From the NCBI GenBank assembly GCA_030761205.1, contig JAULJL010000015.1:11165501-11229500 (forward strand): 64,000 nucleotides of DNA, written 5' to 3'. This DNA comes from Fremontodendron californicum. Lineage: Eukaryota > Streptophyta > Magnoliopsida > Malvales > Malvaceae. The notes under the pieces were generated by a model. The model saw only the letters and a program-made list of their open reading frames with translations, ran no database searches and had not been told where the DNA came from. Shown here one piece after another: positions 44,915-56,491 of the stretch; position 1 is the first letter of the stretch, and the number at the start of each line of letters is the position of its first letter. Position numbers and translations under genes: made by a program.

Positions 44915-47648
44915 ATGAGCAATAGAGTGATCGCATTGGTCTACTATAATGGCCAAATTCATAATACTGACGAAGGTGCTACCTTTGATTGTGAACGTCC
45001 AAAAAGTTTTCGTGTTGAAGACGACGTCACATTAGAGGAACTGAAGCTGCAAATTCATACAAAAATTAAAGCTGGAACTAGAAAAAGAGTTTCAGAGGTT
45101 AAGTACAGGCATCCTCTTTCTATTGGTGAAGGATGTGTCCGATATAGAACATTTCCACTTGAAGATGATGATGATGTCAGATGCATGTTTTATGCTCATG
45201 AGACATTTGCAAATGTTGGTGTCCTTGAGTTATATGCTGACATAGATGATGTTGACGATGATTGCGGCCCTTCAAATGTTCGCACAACAGAAAACTTTCC
45301 CATAGAAGATTATGATTCTGGGTCGTTCTATGTTGACACTACATACGACGTTCCCACAGAAGAAGTCGTGCCCTTATCTCAAGCTACAACTTTTCAGACT
45401 TCATTAGTCTCACAAACCCTAATTCCTACTACCCTCGAAGATGAGCCAGCTGGTGTTGATCCTGTTCGTCCACGTGGAGTCCATGGTGAAGATGTTGGTG
45501 AATTTAGTGAGCAAGAAGAGGATGCTGAATTCGCAAGTGATGACAATACTGATTCTGACCCAGACGTCGTCCCTGCTGAGATCAACACTCATGGAGATAT
45601 CAACACTCATCGAGATATTCCCCCATATCAGGCTGCATCCCATATGCATACACTGGATCTGGAGGCAATGCATGTGCCGGAATTTCCAGAGTATGTTCAT
45701 ACATTAGCTACGCCTCTGACATTTGATCCATCTGCACTTGATCTGTGTGTTGGGTTACAATTCCCAACGAAAGAGGCTGTGGTTTCAGCTATCAAGCACT
45801 ATAACATCAAAAACTCTGTAGATTACAGAGTAATTGAATCTGAGCCGACGAAATATTATGCCAAGTGCTTAATGTATGGGAATGGGTGTAATTGGAGAAT
45901 AAGGGCAACTTTTATGAAGAAGAAACATCTATGGGAGATTAGAAAATATGAAGGGCCTCATACTTGCACATCGGCGAGTATTTCACAAGATCATTGCAAG
46001 TTAGATTGTAACATGATCTGCTCATGCATTTTGTCATTGGTCCAAGCAAATCCGGAGATTTCCGTTTCAGTTTTGATCGCTGAGATGCGAATCCGGTATG
46101 GATACATGACCTCCTACAAGAAAACATGGCAAGCAAAGCAAAAGGCAATTGTTCGAGTATTTGGCGATTGGGAAAGATCGTACAATCAGCTACCTAAATG
46201 GTTAGGTGCAATGCAACATTTCGTGCCTGGTACAATTGTGGAATTGCAAACGATACCTGCATATCACGGTGATCGATTGGTCCAAGGTAAGAGAATATTC
46301 CATCGACTATTTTGGACATTTAAGTCGTGCATTGAAGGGTATCCGTATTGTAAACCAATTGTGCAAATAGACGGTACTTTCTTATATGGAAAATACAAAG
46401 GCACATTATTGTTAGCTATTGCACAAGATGGCAATCGAAACATACTGCCAATTGCCTTTGCCATTGTGGAGGGTGAGACAACAGAGGCTTGGTCATTCTT
46501 TCTCAGTAACTTGCGCAGACACGTGACAAAACAGCCTGGCATTTGCTTGCTGTCTGATCGACATGAAGCCATCAAAGCTGCGATTAGACGCAATGGTGGA
46601 TGGAATCCTCCACATGCATATTCAGTGTACTGCATTCGACACATTGCAGCGAACTTTATGAAAAAGTTTAACAATAAGGAATTGCGTCGACAAATTGTTA
46701 ACATGGGTATGGAATCAAATCATAGTTATTTTATCTCTTATATTTCGTTTAGCATATAAAATAATATTGAAATTCAAAAGTTTTTTGTTTTTAAATTTAT
46801 TAGGATACGAGTTGAGGCGACCGAATTTTCATTTCATGTATGACAATCTTCGTGGAGAAAATGCAGAGGCGGCTAACTGGCTTGATAGGATCCCCAAGGA
46901 GAAGTGGGCGCAGTCATATGATCAAGGAAGGCGTTATGGCCATATGACAACCAACCTAGCTGAATCTATCAATTCGGTGTTGAAGGGAACGCGTCATCTT
47001 CCCATTACTGCTTTAGTGCAATCAACATATTATAGGTTGGCTGCACTTTTTGTTAAGATGGGGAACAAACAAATTGCCATGATGGAGGGAGGGCACACAT
47101 ATTGTGAAACAGTCACACAAGCTATGCAAGAAAATCGCACGAAAGCTAACTCCCACATTGTTCGTAATTTTACGCGAGCAAATCAATCTTTTCTGGTTGA
47201 AGAGTTAGTTGCTCCACAAGAGGGTGTTTCTGCAATGAAGTACAAAGTCAACCTCAGTGACATGTGGTGTGATTGTGGAAAGTTTCAAGCACAAAGGTTC
47301 CCTTGTTCACATGTAGTTGCTGCCTGTGCACATGTCCATGTAGATTGCATGCAATATGTGGACAAAGTCTATAAACTGGAAAATATATTGAATGTTTATA
47401 GACATGAGTTCGAAGCTGTTGGAAATGAAGGTTACTGGCCTCAATATGATGGTCCAGAAGTGTGTCCCAATCAAGAAATGCGGAGAAATCCACATGGTCG
47501 GCCAAAATCAAGTCGTATTCGTAATGAAATGGACCTCAGGGAGAAAGGCCAACCAAAACGTTGTGGATTATGCAGAAACGGAGGTCATAACCGTCGAAAT
47601 TGTCCGCAACGATTTGGCACATTGGGGGAGACTTCGCATCAACAATAA
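44915..47648 (+). CDS. MuDR-type transposase, 878 aa, two exons
   Basis: Exons are 44915-46706 and 46804-47648, joined in phase through a 97-bp GT-AG intron. The ATG at 44915 is the first in frame; a TTG lies 12 bases upstream. Residues 1-110 form an N-terminal domain common in MuDR transposases (RVIALVYYNGQ...). 110-220 is very acidic, and about 275-365 is the DNA-binding, FLYWCH/MuDR-like region. The MULE catalytic domain shows D486 (QIDGTFLYG), D548 (LLSDRHEAI) and E651 (NLAESINS), a plausible DDE triad. A SWIM zinc finger (C753, C755, C765, H767 in MWCDCGKFQ...CSHV) and a C-terminal CCHC knuckle (C851, C854, H859, C864) follow. It would bind the TIRs and cut and rejoin the element. Length and motifs match full-size plant MURA proteins. 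It is the only gene in the element; no mudrB-like partner is seen. Confidence 0.95.
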
Positions 47649-47696
47649 ATGAATTACATGTTTTTCTCAACTTATCATGTACTTTGGATTATAAGG

Positions 47697-48455
47697 GAAA
47701 ATGTAATGCAAGTTTTTTTTGTTTGTTTTTTGTTTTTATCTAATACAAATCAATTAACAAAATTAAAAAAAATTTGTTCATAAATTTTAAATAATAAAAT
47801 TTACCTTACGAATTTTTTTTTTAATTATAAAAAATTATTTTAATTTAATTTATAAAATTTAAAATTAAAAAACAAAACTTACAAAATTTTAAAACTTACA
47901 AAATTTTAAAATTTAAACAAAACTTACAAATATTATTTTTGATTTTTTTAATTTAAGAAGAAATATTATTTTGTTTTTTTCATTTTTATAAGAAATAAAA
48001 TTTTCCATATTTAAATTTAATAAGAAACTTAATTTAATTTATAATTTTTAAATTAAAAAAATAAAATTTACAAATTAAAAAAAATTAAAATTTGTTGATT
48101 TATTAAAAAAAAAAAAAAAAATTACTGAAGGGAAATCGCCACCCCCCATGGCGATTTCCCTTCATTCTTTTTACAAATTTGGTTAAAAATACCAAGGGAA
48201 ATCGCCATGGGGGGTGGCGATTTCCCTTGGTATTTTTATCAAATTTTGAAAAAAATACCAAGGGAAATCGCCACCCCCCATGGCGATTTCCCTTGGTATT
48301 TTTAGCCAAAATCAATTTTTTCATGCTGGGAAATCGCCGTGGGGGGTGGCGATTTCCCAGCTAATTTTAAAACAGGCGTATTTTGGGAAATAATCTAAAA
48401 GTATAGGTAATTTGGGGTTTAATTTTTTTTTTAGCTATATTAGTATAAAAAAGCC
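47697..48455. repeat. MULE right terminal inverted repeat
   Basis: About 759 bp, the inverted partner of 42792-43547. It begins about 50 bp after the transposase stop, so the transcript's 3' end must lie inside or very near it. Differences from the left copy are few: A/T-run lengths and one base in the outermost hairpin. Confidence 0.9.
48123..48361. repeat. four-hairpin array in right TIR
   Basis: Mirror image of the left array, with loops alternating in the same complementary manner. The outermost hairpin has CGCCG instead of CGCCA, giving one stem mismatch; the other three are perfect. Confidence 0.9.
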
Positions 48456-48555
48456 GAGAGCAAATTGGTAAATAAATGGGAAAAAGAGAGGTTAAGTAGT
48501 GGGAGAAACAAGGTAAAAAGGGAAAGAGAAAGGGAAAGGGAGTGATGATAAGATT

Positions 48556-49748
48556 TAGGCTTAAATATAAAATTCACCCTAGAATTATATTAATTTTATC
48601 ATTTAGGTATTTAAAGAATTTTTATTTTTGAATTTCGTCAAACAAATTGATATTTCGCATTAATACCGTTAAATAAATGATGAAGAGGCAAAATAACATC
48701 TAATAAAAATGTGATACGTGACAAAAATATCACATTAATGCAGTTATATCATTATTAAAAAAAATAAATTCAAAAACATAGAAAAAGGTTATAAAATCAA
48801 ATTAAATTTTTTAAAAAAAAAAACTATTTTTTTTTAAAAAAAGATAAAATTTCATAAAATTCTAAAAAAAATTCTAAAAAAAGAAAATTAATAAAATGAT
48901 TTTTTAAATATAAAAAATCTAAAATTTTTAAATATATATAAAATCAAAAAATTAATTTTAAAAAAACTATAAATTAAAAAATCTTTTTGAATTAAAAAAT
49001 TAATTTTTATGGAATTTTAAAAAATTAAAAAAAATGGAAAAAAGAGAGAGAGGAGGGAATAAGGGAGAGAGGGAAAAGGGAAGGGAAGAGAAAGAGGCGT
49101 CAGAAGCTTGGCCGGCCCGAGACAGACCGATGATGGATTTGCCTCGGGCCGACCTGCCTTCTCCCTCCTCTTCTATCTTCATTTCCCTCTCTTTCTCTCC
49201 CGATTCTCACTCCCATTTTGGCCTGGCAATCGTCAGCCTAAGGCATATTGGTGGCCGGTCAGCCCTTCGCCGCCCCTCCCGCCTCCCGCCTCCCGCCTCC
49301 CTTTTCTCTTTTTTTTTTTCTTTTTTCTTTTTCTTTTCTTTTTTAAATTTTTAGTTTCTATTTTCTTTTTTACAGGATTTTTAAAATATATATTTTCAAT
49401 TTTTTTAAAGTAATTTTTATAATTTATTGATTTTTTAATACATTTTTAAAATTATCAATTTTTTTAGTTTTTATAAATGTTTTTGAATTTTTATATTTTT
49501 TTCTTTGTTTTTTTAAAATTTTGATGACATGGCATTATAGCACTGGCATTGACTTGGCATTTGTGTCATGTGTCATAACCTAATTGGATGTTATTTGCCA
49601 TATCAATATTTATTTAATGGTGTTAGTACGAAATATCAATTTGTTTGACGAAATTATAATACAAGTATCTCATCAAGAACAAAATTTTATTAAGTACCAA
49701 AGTGAGAAAAGTAATATAGTATAAAGGCTACTTTTATATTTAAGCCTA
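48556..49748. mobile_element. non-autonomous long-TIR element with GC-rich centre (possible Pack-MULE)
   Basis: It starts TAGGCTTAAATATAAAA and ends in its inverse. Homology between the two ends continues for about 200 bp (both contain TTTCGTCAAACAAATTGATA in mirrored positions), so it is a long-TIR element. The centre, 49030-49310, is sharply GC-richer than the rest: a GA-rich block, then CCGGCCCGAGACAGACCGATG, then CT- and CCGCC-rich sequence. That contrast suggests captured host sequence. No clean target duplication was found. Not related in terminal sequence to the MULE 100 bp away. Confidence 0.6.
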
Positions 49749-50260
49749 AAAATTCATAATTTTAGAAACAATATAAAAATACGATATAAATATGATACAC
49801 AATGTAATAAATATGACATAACATATTTAAACACGATTAATATAGTTACAAGACACGTTTAATAAATGTATTATATTCATGTTTAAAATTTTAATATATT
49901 TAATAATATATATTATATTTATATTTACACAATTGATAAAAAAATACACGATAATAAATATATATAAACAAATTACTAAATCTAGATCATACTTAAGAAT
50001 GTAGCTTTCGGTGCATCTTTCCGTTCGTAAGGGCCAAAGGAGGAGATAACGACTTCCCTTTCCCCGCCCCAAAATCCGATTCCTATCGTATATTATTTTA
50101 TTTATTAAACCAAACCCTAAAAATACAAAAACAAAGCAAAATACCCAAATTCTAACGTAACTAGTTGGATGTGTCCTCTCCTTTTCATCTCCCTCTCTTT
50201 CAACGATAAGAATCTTACACTTTTTTTGTTTTCTTTTTGGAGTTAAAAATCTAGCTTATT
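49749..50260. other. AT-rich intergenic DNA
   Basis: 49750-49960 carries the diffuse A/T repeat also seen near 16.7 and 41.8 kb. 50010-50100 is briefly GC-richer with no gene supported. Confidence 0.35.
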
Positions 50261-50269
50261 ATTTTTTAA

Positions 50270-50453
50270 GGATTTGCTAAAAAAGTGTCTTAACGATATT
50301 TTTAAAATTATTATATATAGTAATATATTCATTAAATATATTAAAAGTGATAAATAAAATTATAAATTATAACACTTATTATAATATTATTATTATAAAT
50401 AATATATTAATTAATCTTAAAGAATGTCCTAAGGATACTTATTAGTAAAATCT
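50270..50453. mobile_element. MITE with 9-bp target duplication, relative of the copy at 5150
   Basis: 184 bp, starting GGATTTGCTAA and ending AGTAAAATCT. It is flanked by ATTTTTTAA at 50261-50269 and 50454-50462. In reverse it shares ATTCTTTAAGATTAATTAAT, TATTATTTATAATAATAATA and TTTTATTTATCA motifs, in order, with 5150-5365. It lacks that copy's 59-bp internal duplication. Confidence 0.65.
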
Positions 50454-50462
50454 ATTTTTTAA

Positions 50463-52837
50463 TATACTTATCATTATGTAGGACCCACTCATTAATTGTG
50501 AAAATTATACTTGTGAATGATGATTAAAAAATATACTAAAAAGTAATAGATTGAAAAGTAATTGAGAGGAGTCGAACTTTTTTTTTTGGGATAAAGAAGG
50601 CTGCAGATTAGGGATAGAGAAATGGATTACAGATGGTAAGATTAAAATTACAGACTTGCTGGATGCTATCTCATAAAATAATTGTATGAACCAACTGAAT
50701 TGAGTTTGGATTTATTTTTTGTTTTCTTTGTATCATCGCTTGAACTTGCTTGCATTGCACTCTTAATTACCAAATTTAACTTGTCAAGGAATCAAATGTT
50801 TGAGATAGTAAGAATTTTAGAGTATCAAAGAATTCTTTAATTGTTTTAGCTTTTTCTTTATGTATTTAATATTAAATTATGGTGTACTGTATTGGTAAAC
50901 TTGATGAATTTGGATATTCTATATAAGTATATATCTAGTTTCATCTTTCAAAGAATTTGGGATTTAAAGTTCAATACAATGATTAAAAATCAACTTTGAG
51001 GCTGAATCGGTCGAAATTTCAATTGGTTCAATCAATTCGATTAAATTTTTTTAATATTAAATATTAAATATATAAAAAATTATATTTAATTTAATAGTAT
51101 AATCTTTATATAAAATTAAAAAGTTAAAGCTTTAAATTTAACTATTTAAAAAATTTGAATAAAAAAATAAAATAAGCCTAAAATCTATTTTTTATCAACT
51201 TAATCCAATTTTCCGATTCAATTAATTTTTTATCGATTCATAAAATGTCCAATTCTAAGATACATAGTGGACAAGTCAATTATTCAATTTGACTATTTGA
51301 AGAATAACTTTCATCTATTGTGTATAGACTAATCTAATAGTATAGTTAGGTATAAAATTAAGATTTATTTATGTTTTTCTACTAAGCACTTTAGAAATGG
51401 GCAGTGCTCTCTATCTTTGAACCAAATTCAACTCTTAAGTTTAATATTTGATATGGAAATAGAAGATACTCATAAAATTGTAGGAATGTAAAGTTTAGTC
51501 AAAAGCAAGCCTACTATTATAATCAAGCCTAATTAGGTAACCATTGCTTTACCACAAACAAAATTACTTGTTATTATGTAATTTACGATTCAATGAATTT
51601 TATAATGTAAAAATAAGTAAATAAAGAGAAAGAAACAAAAATAAAACAGACTAAATATTTATTTAATTAATTTGGAATAACCTGAATTGGCTTCCAAACA
51701 CCACCGTCCAAACAATGCCTTTTTGTTTCTGATTCACCCTATTATAAGCTATAACAACCCTCTCAAAGCTACCTATATATAGGTTCTAAATCTTGTTTAA
51801 TTTACCATAATGCTCAGACCCGATAACTTTGGACATAACATCATCGAGAAAAATAATTTAAATATAAAATAAGATATGATATACAAAAATAATACGAATA
51901 AAATATGAATATATGAATGTATCAAAATTTATATAACACGAATTATTAAAATATTAAAATTTATAAAAATATAATACTTAAATACGGTTATGATATATAA
52001 AAATATATAAATACGATACAAATACACAAATTGTCAGATCTTATTTCATATACGTGAAAATTTGGGTTGTGGGTGGGTGGATTACGTGATTAATTGTAAT
52101 TCTAAGGACTTACTTCCACAAATAATGTTTTACTTTACAAATGCTTTTTTTTTCTTTCTATTTGATGCTTTTGGTACGGCTAAGACTATTTCATTGCAAC
52201 AATTATTCCAACAAGCTTATGGAATAAATAAATAAATAAATGCACTTCAATTAATGGATTTAGGATGTTTCACTCCACCATATGTCTATTAAAGTAAAAT
52301 ATACTCACTTTTATCGAAGTATGAAACTAATACTACTAATTTATTTTTTGGGTAAACTATACCTGTAACTTTTAAAGTTTTCGCATTTTTTATTTATTTT
52401 AATCACTCAATTTAAAAAAAAATTATGATTTAATTATTAAAAATTCAAGAATTTAAATTTTTTTATCACTCAACTATTAAAAGCTAATGGATTGATAGTC
52501 GTTATGTGGTATTTTCACATCACCGGATATTAAGATAAAGATAAAATTTACATCTAGGTCACTTAATTTTTTGGAAATTTTTATTTTGATCACTAAATTT
52601 TTGAAAAAATGGTTAATGAGTAATTTAGTATCCGAATTATATTTTTTTCAATTTAGTACTTACTATAGAATAAAAATTCGTAATCAAATATTTGAATTTC
52701 AATTTTGTTAACCGAAAATGCTCGATTTATCAATTTATCCGATAAATCATTGGGAGCTCCTATTTGAATGGCTCATTTTGTCCCAAAAAACCTCATGTAT
52801 GAACAAAAATTAATTTTACTTCCTCACCTAACTACTC
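50463..52837. other. AT-rich intergenic DNA with repeat remains
   Basis: No supported gene. 51850-52040 and 52360-52700 contain diffuse A/T-rich repeats of a kind common in plant intergenic DNA. The short reading frames lack coding character. Confidence 0.4.
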
Positions 52838-52840
52838 TAA

Positions 52841-53218
52841 GGGCTAGTTTAGCATTGCTGTTGGAAAAAATCTAGGTTGGAAAAAGCTTGGGTTGAAAAA
52901 AGTGAGGTGAAAAAATGTGGTTTAAAAACTTTTAAGTGTTTAGCATTACTGTGAAAAAGTGTAGTAGGAAATTGAAATGTCAAAAAAAGATATGTTTAAA
53001 ATAATAAAAATGTAGAGATGTGAGGATAATAAAGTCATTTTATCCAAAAGCCAGCTTTTAAAGCCCAAAAGCTATATTTTTTGGCTTTTTGGTTTGGCTT
53101 TTCAAACCATGGTTTAAACAGCAAAAGCCAATTTTTTGTATCTGTTTAGCATTGCATTTGCGATGAAAAGCAGCTTTTGACCTAAAAAATTGTGCCAAAA
53201 ACAATGTCAAACAAGACC
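52841..53218. mobile_element. Tourist-like MITE, copy 2 (inverted relative to 14848)
   Basis: 378 bp, starting GGGCTAGTTTAGCATTG and ending ATGTCAAACAAGACC, flanked by TAA on both sides (52838-52840, 53219-53221). Reverse-complementary to 14848-15237 along its whole length. The 3-bp TWA-type duplication supports PIF/Harbinger mobilisation. Confidence 0.8.
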
Positions 53219-53221
53219 TAA

Positions 53222-54640
53222 GTCAAGGGTAGGTCTTGACAGAAAAGTTATAGAAACGTTTTTATGCTTCACTTAATTTCCTCTATTTTATTGGGCTTTG
53301 ACACTATTTATCATGCATTAGAAAAAACCCTGCACTATGCTGCGAGTGAAATGATTCGTTTTTTCTTTCTATTAAATTAAATTATTATGATAAATTATGC
53401 AAAATATGTCATAAATTGAAATACGACACGAACACACAAATTTTTCTTTAAATTGAATCAAAATGTCAAATTATGTAAAATATGAGATGAATTAAGACAC
53501 GACATGAATACAGAAATGAAAAAAAAATTAAAACGCAACACGAAAAATATCACGAACACGACACGTATATACGAACGTGTAAAAATATACATAAAACGAA
53601 TTATCAAAATGTAAAAATTTATATAAATTTATAATACTTTGTAAAACCAAAAAATAAAACGAATACGAACACGAACACGTCACGAACACAATATAAGAAA
53701 AATAATTAAAACACAATACGAAAAATAACACAAACACGATACGGATACACGAACGTTTAAAAATATATATAAAATGAATTATTAACGTGTAAAAGTTTAT
53801 ATAAATTTATAATATTTTAAACACAAAAAAATAACACGAACATATAAATTTTTTTATTTTTTTCTCTTTCCTTCCTATTATTTTTTGTCTTTTTTCTTTT
53901 TTATCCTTACCCAACAACTAAAAAAATTGGGACCCACATAACAAAAAAAGAAGAAGACGTGGATGCACAAATTTTGTGAAAAAAATGGGGGTAACGTGTT
54001 GGCACCATTTTGGTGAAAAAATGTAAAATTTATTGTATATATTTGTGAAACTTGACACCCTTAAAGTATCTTGGGTAAATCTAAAAAACATGCCCGACAT
54101 AATTGTTAAATAGTTTAATAAATAAGAGTTATTTGAAAAAGAAAATTAAAAATTATTAAGAAGGATATTGTAAAGATAAATTTGATTTTAATGAAAAAAC
54201 TCATTTTTCTTTCTCCTCTCATTCAAGAAATATTATTTTTTAAAAATTTTAATTAAAAATAAAATATTTAAATATTAATTTTTTAAAAATTAAAAATATT
54301 AATTTATTTTTTAAAATATTTTTAATTAAAAAGGTAAAATAAAAAATAAAAATATTTAAATATTTATTTTTTAAAATTAAAATTAAAAAATTTTATTTTT
54401 TAATTAAAAAAGTAAATTAAAAAATAAGAGGAGAAGGGAGAAGAAGGTTAAAGGATAATTTTGTCTTTACAATTTCTTTTCTAACAATTTTTGATTTTTT
54501 CCTTTCTCTTTTTCAAATAGTTCTTACTTATTATACCTTTTAACAATTATTGTATTTTTGATAAATACGCAATTCCTAAAATTTTTTCACATGTTCTTTA
54601 GTTTTTCCAAACAAGAGAAAATAAAAAACCGAACAAGAGA
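53222..54640. other. AT-rich intergenic DNA with an imperfect duplication
   Basis: 53530-53690 and 53705-53850 are imperfect direct copies (CACGAAAAAT, CGAACGT, TTTATATAAATTTATAAT in the same order), about 170 bp apart. The vocabulary (CACGAACACG, ACACGATACG) recurs near 60.3 kb in reverse. No gene. Confidence 0.4.
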
Positions 54641-54674
54641 AAAAAGTCAAAATGTAAAAAAATCGTAATGAAAA

Positions 54675-54746
54675 GCGTCCATTGTCTAATGGATAGGACA
54701 GAGGTCTTCTAAACCTTTGGTATAGGTTCAAATCCTATTGGACGCA
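54675..54746 (+). tRNA. trnR-UCU: tRNA-Arg(TCT), plastid-type copy in nuclear DNA
   Basis: The 72-nt sequence folds as a cloverleaf. The acceptor stem GCGTCCA pairs with TGGACGC, and the anticodon loop CTTCTAA carries TCT. The T arm TATAGGTTCAAATCCTA pairs correctly with a TTCAAAT loop. Sequence and length match plastid trnR-UCU as I know it, including the upstream AATGAAAA. The A/T-rich downstream sequence is plausible plastid spacer. Within otherwise nuclear DNA this is best read as a plastid-derived insertion (NUPT). No CCA is encoded, as normal for plants. Whether it is transcribed in the nucleus is unknown. Confidence 0.85.
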
Positions 54747-56491
54747 ATTTAGAATCGATTTCCATATATTCCATATAGAATATTTATATATTCTATATTA
54801 TATATTCTATATATTATAATATTCTAATTTTATATAATTATCTATATATAATTAGATAATTAATTAGATAATTCTAATTTTTATATTTATATTTTTATTA
54901 AAATTTATATTCAAATTTATCCAAATATCTTTTACATTTTTCAGTTATGTATGAAAATATAGAAATAAAATGATCAAAATTTCAGGTATTTATTTAATTT
55001 TGCTAGGTATAGGTGTTTTTTTTCCTAATATTCAAGACTCTTTATTTTGGGAACATATATGATACCTGGACTCCATGAAAGGAGATATAAAAAAATTGCC
55101 AACTTGAATCTTAAAAATTGCCAACTTGAATCTTAGTCCAAGTGTTATATTTGGTTATTTACTAAATTCTTCCTTTTGAGGCGAATGATGGATTGTTAGT
55201 GTGAACGATTTAGTAGATATAATTGATCCTTTTTGTTGGGGGCCATCGTCGAAAAACAATGTCAAAGATAGGACGAGAACTCTTGTTGGTTACGCCCTTT
55301 AAGGATTGGTTCTTTCATATTTACATATGAATATAGATCCATATAGGAACAAATTTCTTTTGTCCCTGTTTGGTGTCCCTTTAATATTTTTTTGATACGT
55401 GTTTAAAGTTATTTTTTATATAACTATTAGTGTTTTTTATTTAGACACATGTCAAAAAAATATTGAAAGAGAAAAAAATAAAAAAAAAAAGCAGGGAAAA
55501 CCTATTCTCCATATAGAGATCTATATCTTTCTATTTATTAATAGAAAGAATGATTGATAAATAGATATTGATCTGGTTTCAAGGTCTATAAACAAGAGAG
55601 ATCCCCAAATATCCATTTGAAAAAAAAAAAAAAAGAGATAATAGTCAAGATAAGAGTTTAAAAATCTTCTAACTCTTTATGGATTATTTAGTTTTGTGGT
55701 TGGAAAAAATGTGATTTCAAACTTTGAAAATGTTGACATTGTTATCAAAAAAATATTATGAAAATTGAAATATCTAAAAAAAATATTTATAAAATAATAA
55801 TGGTTTAAAAATAAAAGAATAACAAAATCATTTTTGATCTTAAAAATGCGGTTAAACCGTAAAAGGTACTTATTTATAACTGCACTTCTTGACTTGGATT
55901 CCCAATTAAAATTTTAAATCCAAAAACTAATTTTTTATTATTTAAGATTAAGTTACGATGAAACGAAGTTTTTTACCCAAGAATCTGTAATGATAAACGA
56001 GGTCATAATGTTTAGAGGTTTCACACGTTAATTACTTTACATTTTTGTTAATTCAAATAAACGTCTCGATATCTTGGTCAAATAAAAATCTTATTGAAAT
56101 AGAGATTTGAATTTAGAATCTTAACGATAACCATAAGATCAAATTTGAGTTGTTGAAATTGCTAAAAAAGATAACAACCGCTCAGACCAAACTGGATTTG
56201 TTGAAATCCGAAGTTTTTTTGAATTTTGGAAGTTTGGGTGACTTGGGCCAAGTGTCGACCAGGCTCTTAACATTCTAAAGACTAAAGTAATGTTCAACAT
56301 TCTATTTCAATATTCACTTTCTTCGCCTCATGATTTACGAAGCTGAAAGGCAAGGGGCAAGATTTGGTTTGCTTTGCTGCCATCTTGCCAGCAAATCAAA
56401 GTAAAAGCCACTAAATACAATTAAGAAGTTTTATGATAAAAACAATTTGAACACAAAAATTTTGGTGCTAAAGAAAAGAATGTACCATTTC
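54747..56491. other. AT-rich DNA, possibly partly plastid-derived, then intergenic
   Basis: 54747-54900 continues the tRNA flank and may be plastid spacer. About 55000-55350 contains a different-looking non-AT stretch (GGACGAGAACTCTTGTTGG and others) of unknown, perhaps organellar, origin. About 55680-55870 vaguely resembles the Tourist-like MITE. No gene supported. Confidence 0.35.

Larger units (their letters stand above)
42792..48455 (+). mobile_element. apparently intact autonomous Mutator-like element (MULE)
   Basis: 5,664 bp. Terminal inverted repeats of about 757 bp (42792-43547 and 47697-48455) begin GGCTTTTTTATACTAATA. A perfect 10-bp target duplication GAGAGCAAAT flanks the element (42782-42791 and 48456-48465). 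Between the repeats lie a 97-bp tandem array (43551-44668) and a two-exon transposase gene with no internal stop. Long TIRs, 9-11-bp duplications and a MuDR-type transposase define Mutator-like elements. Near-identical TIRs, a perfect duplication and the open transposase all point to recent insertion. Confidence 0.95.

Noticed and set aside
46264..46704. 146-residue minus-strand frame
   Set aside because: Shadow of the transposase gene on the opposite strand.
49034..49413. Overlapping ~100-residue plus-strand frames
   Set aside because: Located in the GC-rich centre of a TIR element; no domain and strongly biased composition. A captured fragment is possible but not a gene call.
54675..54746. 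Functional nuclear tRNA-Arg gene
   Set aside because: The sequence is plastid type, and the flank looks plastid as far as I can judge. A nuclear role cannot be supported.
55000..55350. Extending the plastid insertion to 55350
   Set aside because: The composition is suggestive, but I could not match it to a named plastid region.
55680..55870. Third copy of the Tourist-like MITE
   Set aside because: Only a vague resemblance in the middle; no termini.
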